Of a stretch of DNA of 64,000 bases, positions 56,851 through 64,000 are shown piece by piece. The translations under genes and the position numbers were made by a program. Each line of letters opens with the position of its first letter. Position 1 is the stretch's first letter. Below the pieces are notes generated by a model, which did not search any database, had not been told where the DNA came from, and saw only the letters and a program-made list of their open reading frames with translations. Origin of the DNA: Siphonodentalium dalli (taxonomy: Eukaryota; Mollusca; Scaphopoda; Gadilida; Siphonodentaliidae); assembly GCA_032622095.1 (NCBI GenBank), contig CP136066.1, positions 5,357,784 through 5,421,783 of the forward strand. The letters are read 5' to 3'.

Positions 56851-57014
56851 GACGACTTAAAGCTTCCAATTCACAAGCAAAAGAACTGAAGAAAATAGCT
56901 GATAGTAGAACTTATATCGATTCAAAAAAGAAAATACTTTTAAAAACTGGTGGAGGTGGATTTCTCGGTGGAGTTTTGATCAGAAGTCTTCTCAGACAAA
57001 AAAAGAGAAAATAA
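56851..57014 (+). pseudogene. Small Polinton-type protein with Gly-rich hydrophobic tail
   Basis: A 54-codon open stretch without ATG contains KKIADSRTYIDSKKKILLKT, then GGGGFLGGVLIRSLL and a basic end (RQKKRK), with TAA at 57,012. Similar short frames (basic, then GGGFL..LL) sit beside the ATPase and integrase in bivalve Polintons as I remember them and have been likened to adenovirus core or minor capsid peptides. The start is lost. It lies 11 nt before the next frame. Confidence 0.5.
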
Positions 57015-57025
57015 TCCCCGCAAAG

Positions 57026-57292
57026 ATGAGAACAAAAGCTGAGCAGCTTTTACAGTTGATATCAAAACATCCGAAAATGAAATGTGATGAACATGGACAC
57101 TTGACATATAGCGGCAAGGTTATTAAAGGATCGAATATTGTTTACCTTGTTAATGATATTGTGCGGCAAATAAAACGGTTTGAACCAACAGGTTGGGAAA
57201 CTTTTTCACAAGGATTGAGCGAACTTAATGACAGTCAATGGCAGGCAGATTTAGCCGACATTCAGAATTTTAAGAAGCATAACGATAATTAG
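57026..57292 (+). CDS. Conserved small Polinton protein, 88 residues, intact frame
   Basis: The only Polinton frame here that is complete from ATG to stop. It reads MRTKAEQLLQLISKHPKMKC at the start and GSNIVYLVNDIVRQIKRFEP then TGWETFSQGLSELN near the centre. The (G)SNIV.LVND.LR..K.F.P.GWE.F pattern is a recurrent small protein encoded next to the integrase in invertebrate Polintons. Function unknown to me. The tail after the conserved block appears divergent. Confidence 0.65.
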   Translation: MRTKAEQLLQLISKHPKMKCDEHGHLTYSGKVIKGSNIVYLVNDIVRQIKRFEPTGWETFSQGLSELNDSQWQADLADIQNFKKHNDN

Positions 57293-57301
57293 AGATATAT
57301 G

Positions 57302-58052
57302 TTATGTTTGATAGATGTTTTTTTCAAAATTTGCATGGATACTACCGATCCACAATAAAGCTGGACAAACTTTGGTCGAATCATTCAGGAAAATTTTGAG
57401 ATATTCATAACGTAAACAAAAATCTTTCAAAGCTGATAAAGGTTCTGAATTCAAAAACGAAAAATTTCTGAAATTGCTACGCTCAGAAAGTATCCGTTTC
57501 TTCACAACTGAGAATCCAGAGACTAAAGCTAGTATTGTGGAACGATTTCAAAGAACTTTAAAAACTCGTATGTGGAAGTATTTTACACACAATTAGCATT
57601 GATATATGTTGATATTTTACAAGACTTGATAGATGCTTACAACAAAAGTTATCACCGAAGCATAAAATCGAAACCATCCGAAGTTTCTTTGAAAACTGAA
57701 GTTGAAATTACCAAAAACCTATAAGGAAAAGAATTTTTTTTTTAAATCTAAGTTGAAATTTTGTGATGTGGTTCGTATCAACAAAACCAAAAGAACATTT
57801 GAACAGGTCTATTTACCAAACTGGACTAATGAAATAGCATACAAAGTTTCTGATCTTGATGGTGAAGAGATTGGTGGATCATTTTACAACATGAGATCCA
57901 ACATATTGAATATAGTAAGGTATATGAAATAGAATCAGTTGTTGGCAGAAGAATGAGGAGAGTAGGACGAAAAACAATCAAAGAAATTAAATTTATTGGC
58001 TTGGATACACAAAAAGTGTGATAGTTGGATTCCAGATTCAAACTTAGTATAA
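57302..58052 (+). pseudogene. Polinton integrase, DDE core and chromodomain-like tail, decayed
   Basis: Retrovirus-like integrase used by Polintons for insertion. A first catalytic Asp lies in an IDVFFK segment (57,314), the second in ADKGSEF (57,435) and the Glu in SIVERFQRTLKTRMW (57,540), so the last two are 35 codons apart as in DDE integrases. Downstream come a DLIDAYNKSYHRSIKSKPSE block, an F..V..NWTNEI segment (57,810-57,845), a YEIESVVGRR segment and a terminal DSWIPDSNLV with TAA at 58,050, typical of the C-terminal chromodomain. Frame changes occur near 57,345, 57,395, 57,590, 57,715, 57,890 and 58,015. The N-terminal zinc-binding part is missing. The frames at 57,302-57,505 (minus), 57,702-57,932 and 57,826-58,080 (minus) are pieces or shadows. 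Confidence 0.88.
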
Positions 58053-58065
58053 AACAGAAGTCATC

Positions 58066-58170
58066 ATGCCTCAAACTCATTCAGATTCGATTAATCTCGA
58101 GGCACCATCACAATTTCAGTTCTTTGGTGAAAAATTGCTAAGAACCAAGTCAACTACTTCACGCAGATAA
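58066..58170 (+). CDS. Short frame after the integrase, possible start of the next Polinton gene
   Basis: MPQTHSDSINLEAPSQFQFF opens 14 nt after the integrase stop and ends after 34 residues. The spacing and N-terminus are gene-like, so it may be the truncated beginning of a further Polinton gene. No family assigned. Confidence 0.3.
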   Translation: MPQTHSDSINLEAPSQFQFFGEKLLRTKSTTSRR

Positions 58171-59675
58171 TTATTATTTATACCATAACAATTACATCTA
58201 TTGTAGTGCAAACAAAGAATTGTGGCTTATTCTTTTAAGTAGCTTTTAAGATATATTCTATCATCACCTGGGCTGAAGTTATTGAAATATACTGCGAAAA
58301 AATGAATTCATTCTACATAACGCTCATGAGTGATAGTTAAATGTCACTTTATCCTGACAGTGAAACTACCAAAATTATACACATTGATAAAGTAATAGGT
58401 TCGCGATATTTTCTCAGCTCCTCAATGTTGGAGATGTTTCTGAGTGTATTTCCTTTTAATTGTGATCGTCATATGGACTTATTTGTACCTCTTAGTGGTA
58501 AACAATTTGTTCGTCGTTGTGAAACGCGAGAATCTTGTCAAACACAAAGCGCTGAGCTATGACTGATAACAATATAATTACTGGGAGTTGCAAGTAGTGT
58601 TCACAGTTGCATTAGGCTATAGTTTGTTAATCATATACGCATGTTAGATTTACCGCGCTAAAGGTGTTAACTGTTTCAAGTTGCTCTATATGTGTCTCTA
58701 AAATCAGTATTATTTATCTAGAACCTCTGATTTATACAGCCCCACGTTGCCTTTATATCTGGATATCATAACAAGGTTTAAATCTTCCACAAACGTTGAC
58801 TGTTGTTCCTGAACCACGGAAGTATCAAATCTACGAGGAACATCGTCCATATGACACCCACACAGAGCAAAACATATATAGTCAAAGTTACTACGATTTG
58901 GTAGTCGACAGTTTGTCCGGTATTCAACTAATAACTAAGTTATACGTTATTCAAAGATGATTTTAACTAACCATGTTAGTCACAACGTTAATCAATATGA
59001 CTAATTTAGCATCTATGTTAGTCAAACCAAATAAGGCACAATTGAAACTTCCGCATGTGAATGAAATAAGGCTCCATTGTTTTAGGACAAAAGACTTGGT
59101 CCAATTCCCAATTGACGGACAATAATTGTTTACACATGCAAGTGTATGTACATTGGTCAAATTGAAATTACAATGCCCACTAATGTTAACTATGATAATT
59201 ATTCAGTAATGTTGAAAAATTCTTGATTCATTCAATCTTCAAATATGTTACATTTATTTCATCTGAGGCAAACATGCAGAACAGCCATTGGCATAGATGT
59301 AACATGAGTAGCCCGTCTCAATTTGTGCAGTTGTTATATAGTTGAATCAGGTATTGTCTCTCACATAGGCTTTCTGTGGTAGGGGGAAAGCACATAACAG
59401 AATATGTCTTTGTAAGACATTTGTCTATACAATTATTCTTGGCAATCAAATGCTTTTTGAAAGTCTAGTATTTTGAGGATGACTGGAACATTGCAACGGT
59501 CACAGCTATTGATCAAATAAAAATGAGTCTGGTCGATTCTACTTTGTAACGCACAGAAAGGAAGCCAAGTTGTGTATCCGATTTTAATTTAGGCAGAACT
59601 ATGTTTGTTCGACTTACGGTTACTGGGGATCATATATTGGCATCCACATGAAGTGATGCGATTGGTATCCATTGT
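58171..59675. other. Sequence after the Polinton remains, nothing recognised
   Basis: The frame at 58,341-58,562 (MSLYPDSETTKIIHIDKVIG) is protein-like but unrecognised. Beyond 58,600 no gene or repeat can be supported and no Polinton terminal inverted repeat is visible. Confidence 0.4.
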
Positions 59676-60125
59676 TTAATCCTTTACCCAACAAACCGGC
59701 CAAAAACGCCCAAATAAAGCTTCAACAGCCTAAAATATCTTAGGTCTGTCTCAATAACACCATACTAATATGGATATCATTGGAACCGGTCCATTGACCA
59801 CATTGTGATGGTTACAGTTATGCCCTGTGCCAATGCATTCTCTTATATATGCGCATAGGTCGCCTCGCATATATACGAGAATGCATTGGCCAATTCTTTT
59901 TTTAACACGTTTTACCATTTTATCTTACATTCTTTAACAATTTTATAATTTTTTCTTACATTTTTAAACAATTTTTATAATATTTTTCTACATTCTTTGA
60001 CAATTTTATCATTTTTTAATGTGTTAAGCCAATGCATTCTCTTATATATGCGAGGCGACATATGTCGACTCGCATATATAAGAGAATGCATTGGCACAGG
60101 GTCGTTCTGTTGGGTAAAGGGTTAA
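59676..60125 (+). mobile_element. piggyBac-like MITE, copy 4 (450 bp)
   Basis: TTAA at 59,676-59,679 and 60,122-60,125 flank TCCTTTACCCAACAAACCGG and TCTGTTGGGTAAAGGG. It has the same layout and orientation as the copy at 41,277. It is about 51 bp longer because the spacer TTTTTCTTACATTYTTTAAC with AATTTT is amplified about three times (59,925-60,010). The first internal palindrome has lost part of its centre (GCGCATAGGTCGCC). Confidence 0.92.
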
Positions 60126-63100
60126 TGTAAATTGGAGGTTTATATTGCTTTGGGATACATGTTATTATATCTGTGTGTCATTGAGAGCATATATTATCTA
60201 AAGCCACACAGTCTAACAAGTTTAGCACAATTTGTTCTAATAGTTTCCAGAATAATGTATTACATTAAACCGCGCATCCATCTGACCCACGGGATTGATT
60301 ATTGTTCATGTTTTTTTAAATCCTGATCGGTCAAGAAGCACTCCATAGATGCAGACTTCCTCTTCAAGAAATCTTTAACAAATGGATTGTTTATCCTAAA
60401 ATTTGTTTTCATCTAGATTTTCATCTGTTTTAATTTTTAGCTATATAAATCATTGTAAAAGTGATGTTGTCCTTCTGGTATTTCGGAAAAAGAGAAAAAG
60501 CTTTTTCGTTTCGGTGCTCAAACTTTCGTGACACAATAGAGCGCCGCCATACCGGACGTTCTTGCTGCAAACTTGTTCACACAGAATACATCCAAATGGC
60601 AGTTAAACAGTCGGCCAGGCTGTAGCATGTTCAGCGGTACAAAACTGTTTAAGTAACTGGCAGTCTGTAACTAGTAACGGTCAGACCGTTGTATTTTTTT
60701 TACGGTTCAACACCGTTTGATTAATATCAAGACCGTAACTAATAATGGTCAGGCGACTCGGACGAATAGTATTTTTCATGGCTCACCACCAATATTTTGC
60801 TCTTAATTTGCTAATTTACCATATAATTAGCCCGTGGTGACAATATGATTTCCCGATAGGAATTACGATTTATATGTTTTTGAATGGTCGAAATTAGTAT
60901 TATTCGTAACTGAAAAATACATCTTAGTTCTTCTAATATGACCATATGCTAGCGTAATTAACGAGCAACAACTAAAACACATACATAAGCTAGGATATAT
61001 CTGTATCTTTTTAATCCTACAAATAACTTCATAGATGCGTATTCCCATCAAATAAGATTAATGTAGGCCTTATGTCATGGTGTGATTATGATATATAACA
61101 CTCCATACATGCACAAGGGTTCATCGACAGAGTGGGTTATATAGCAATTTCGTGTATAAATTAGGTCAATCATATCATACATCAAGGCATGTGAGAAATC
61201 AGAGATTCACAATGCAAACAGAAAACGAACTCACTGACTCAGAATTAAAACCTAAATAAAAAACTTTTAAAAGTCATTCCTTTTGAATAAATTATCATAG
61301 AATATAAACTACCGACATCAAACTGAAAATATTCAAAAGTCAAGACTGTTTGTTGTTGTCTAGAGGGGGTATTTTACTGAAATTAACCAGTATGCTATTG
61401 ACGCTGCACGTGAGTACAATCCGAGTGTTGTGTGTATTATACTAAGAAGCTTGTCGATTTCATCATGTCCATTCCATTCATAAAAATGTCATGATGTCGA
61501 TTTCAACGAAAGTCGACGAGCAACGTCATCATGTGGCTTTCAACATCGACCGAATTTGCGATAACCTGAATGTATCTTCTGCTTTGTTCATAAGAATGTG
61601 TTTCTTGTCGATCCATGAAATTAGAAGGATATCTGAGGATTATCAGATTCACGTATGTACTCGGTAATATGATAATTTAAATGCGATTTTATAACGTTTG
61701 CTTGCATCACGAATTTCGATTTCGATTCCAGTGTTGTCCCCAGCCAGAGTGATTGAGATTTCCCTAATGCACGGAAATCTATATTTTAGGGCACTCCATT
61801 GCAAATATGTGACAGTCCATAATGTTATAATTATGTTATCAATAAAATGTAAACCGCGGCTACGAATGATTTCACTGTGCATAATTCCGATAATAACTCC
61901 CCTCAATTTGGAACGCCGGCCATTGAAAGACGCACACGTTTATTTCAGATTACGACATTAATGCTTTAAGCCCACCGATCTACTGTGCGACAAAAGCGCT
62001 TGCAAAACAGCAGTGTAATATTAGATCATAATTGGTGACGTCACAAAATCAGACAGAGTCTATATACGACCAATGCGTATGGCTTTGGTTAGTTATTACG
62101 ATCATAGTTTTGATGAAATTTGAATCCTCAATGCATAATGTGACAGAAAATACTTAGGAAACTTTGAAGTCTGAAGAGGTTCAAACTTGTTTTCTGCCTC
62201 GTGGAATTTAATCCAGAAAAATGACTGTGTGATGTGTTCACCTTTCACTGACTACTGTATAAATATGGCTGTAAATAAAAACGATAATACAACATGTAAC
62301 TGAAAAGCCCATCCTGCAGGTACCCGTAATGCTAATTGCGACCATTCTAACATATGAATTGGGCGTGCCCTTTTAAGACATACAGGAAGAAAGCTACATG
62401 TATCACAGTTAAAACTCAAATGTATGTACATGTAAACGTAAAACATCTTAATGGCATATGTTTTGGTAACATGTAAGGCGTGAAATTGTCCAGTCACTTG
62501 GAAACAAAGTGTTTGTTTTAACAGGTGAATGCGCACACCACGACAATATATCAGTAACAGCTTTTTGGGATTGAAACATTCAAGACTACAGAAAAGCATG
62601 TCATAACTATGCATGATTACTTGGCGACAACGTTCTTCTATAGTCCCTCATTTTTGATGAAATTTGATAGCGTGATACATCAAGCTGTGTATACTAGTAT
62701 CAAAACACTTAGTATCCATCTCAGTGAGTCAGCCAAAGATTGTTTGATGAGAACATCCAACCAATAGTGGACACCCGTAAATTGTCGTAATAACTGGGCG
62801 ATAAAATGGCGAATGGCGACAATGTCTCATATTCACACGTTTCAATGAAAATTGACGAACACGGGATGAATCGGTCCGTCTAATTGTAATAGCTGCACTC
62901 ATAAGTTGGAATTGTATAGATATGTGATCACCCGTCACTGTTTACCATGTTGTTGTTCACATCGAAGCTCTTGTGAATTACTCTAGTGCGTACATTATAT
63001 CCTCTCGTGTAGATGTACATGTATGCGCTTCAACACTATCAGAACACTGTCAACTGGATAGAATTGTCAAGTTAAAAACAAATGGCAACACTTGCCAACA

Positions 63101-64000
63101 TTCTAATAGTATAAATAACTGCTACAGTACGTTGTTGTTAATATTATCACTTGTGGTTGACATCGAAGATCCTGTGCATTACTCTAGCACGTGTAATTAT
63201 ACCAGTTTTAGCAGATATATGACTTGTCCGTTCACATAGGAACCGAAGTCAGACAGATTAACATTAGTCCACAACTGCGTAGTGTACATGTTCCCAAAAA
63301 CAATTGTGTTTTCAGCGCGGCAATGACAGAGAAAGAAATTCGTCAGTGATAAAGTCGACTCATGAAAATAACGTAATTTAATTGCGGACGAAAGAACAAA
63401 CGGATCTGTGCATTGCACAGCATGAATATCATTGCACTGAATACAAACAATTAATAACTAGAGGTCAGATTCCATGGAATCAGATATACTTCCATGGTAT
63501 CCCATCCCATCCCATGTGAGTGTTATGCGTATACATGTATGTGTGTTCCTCTTCATGCGAATGCATATTGGTGCGTTGTGATCAGATGGTGGACTTGCAT
63601 TGACATTTCTAAATAAGAAATAGATTCCAAAGGTTTATGTCATGATGCTTAATGACTGTCTAATGCATCATTGTCCTGACCAACTGAATCATCATTCACC
63701 CAGCCAATCAGTTCATTTGAATTCGGTAAGAATACATTTTAGGGCTAATTATAACCCATCCCCAGGACGCCCAAATCCTGTTCAACGGTCACGAAATTTG
63801 GCGTGTCTGATTATAGTAATCGACATGTATATCAAAAGGGTGTAAATCATATTAATGTACCATAACTCCGTTATACATATATATATATTGTCTTGTTCCA
63901 CATTGTCAGATAAGTGGCTGAACAAGCACATAACATGTACACGATCAATGAACGTTGGTCCGGAGAATAAAATGAATTCCACGATATATTCAACAGTCAC
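60126..64000. other. Non-coding sequence, nothing recognised
   Basis: A short duplication (GTCTGTAACTAGTAACGGTC / GACCGTAACTAATAATGGTC) lies at about 60,665-60,752, and a CATCCCATCCCATCCCATG simple repeat at 63,499-63,516. The opposed frames at 61,649-61,906 and 61,698-61,961 and the 120-codon minus-strand frame at 62,252-62,614 show no similarity, splice context or coding texture I can defend. Confidence 0.5.

Noticed and set aside
61649-61961. Opposed frames of 85 and 87 codons
   Set aside because: They overlap almost completely on opposite strands and neither shows a domain, splice context or coding texture.
1-64000. tRNA, rRNA or other classical RNA genes
   Set aside because: I looked for B-box type GTTCRANNC words within cloverleaf-like context on both strands and found none that convinced me.

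Overview
The window reads as a non-coding, AT-rich, repeat-dominated stretch of an animal nuclear genome, most likely a marine mollusc and probably a bivalve. The support is a decayed Polinton/Maverick element with animal-type gene content, an L1-Tx1-like LINE endonuclease, many short non-autonomous DNA transposons with recognisable target-site duplications, several minisatellites, and one spliced first coding exon of a secreted PAN/apple-like protein of a type I associate with bivalves. Nothing is prokaryotic: there are no operons or dense coding. Taxonomy is inference only. Most reading frames over 60 codons are chance frames or frames through tandem repeats.

Layout. 1-10 kb: a retroposon-like tail, a candidate small first exon behind duplicated CACGTG palindromes (3.6-3.9 kb), the first of four TTAA-flanked piggyBac-like MITEs (2,821-3,219), a satellite of roughly 300-bp units (5.5-6.8 kb), an array of GGTACTCCAGAGTACC palindromes (7.2-7.6 kb), and a long-inverted-repeat element whose reading frame is split by a hAT-type MITE with a perfect 8-bp duplication (8,114-8,474). 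10.9-13.4 kb: three minisatellites (35 bp x 6, 20 bp x about 61, 35 bp x 11). 14.6-27.5 kb: a TA-flanked MITE and a truncated second copy, a 2.35-kb inverted repeat, then an 8.6-kb palindrome (18.9-27.5 kb) whose arms preserve an ordered record of transposon insertions. 27.8-30.2 kb: 97-bp and roughly 60-bp tandem arrays. 31.1-32.0 kb: a second hAT-type element with 8-bp duplication. 33.5-35.0 kb: a 31-bp array, then two opposed arrays of a 16-bp unit flanking a gene fragment with a 3'UTR-like end. 38.4 kb: LINE endonuclease. 41-46 kb: more MITEs and old dispersed repeats. 47.27 kb: the PAN/apple exon. 49.7-58.2 kb: Polinton remains. 59.7 kb: the fourth piggyBac-like MITE. 60-64 kb: nothing recognisable.

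The Polinton remains are the main gene-bearing unit. On the minus strand lie the N-terminal part of a protein-primed family B DNA polymerase (50.1-51.1 kb) and a small coiled-coil-type gene (51.77-52.19 kb). On the plus strand lie a CCHC zinc-knuckle frame (51.2-51.6 kb), a polymerase zinc-finger/exonuclease fragment (55.1 kb), a packaging ATPase (56.1-56.7 kb), two small Polinton-type frames (56.85-57.29 kb), and an integrase with DDE core and chromodomain-like tail (57.3-58.05 kb). All the large genes are broken by stops and frameshifts. A sequence matching the metazoan histone mRNA 3' stem-loop (16 nt) lies 22 nt after the stop codon of the minus-strand gene; this is the most unexpected single observation in the window.
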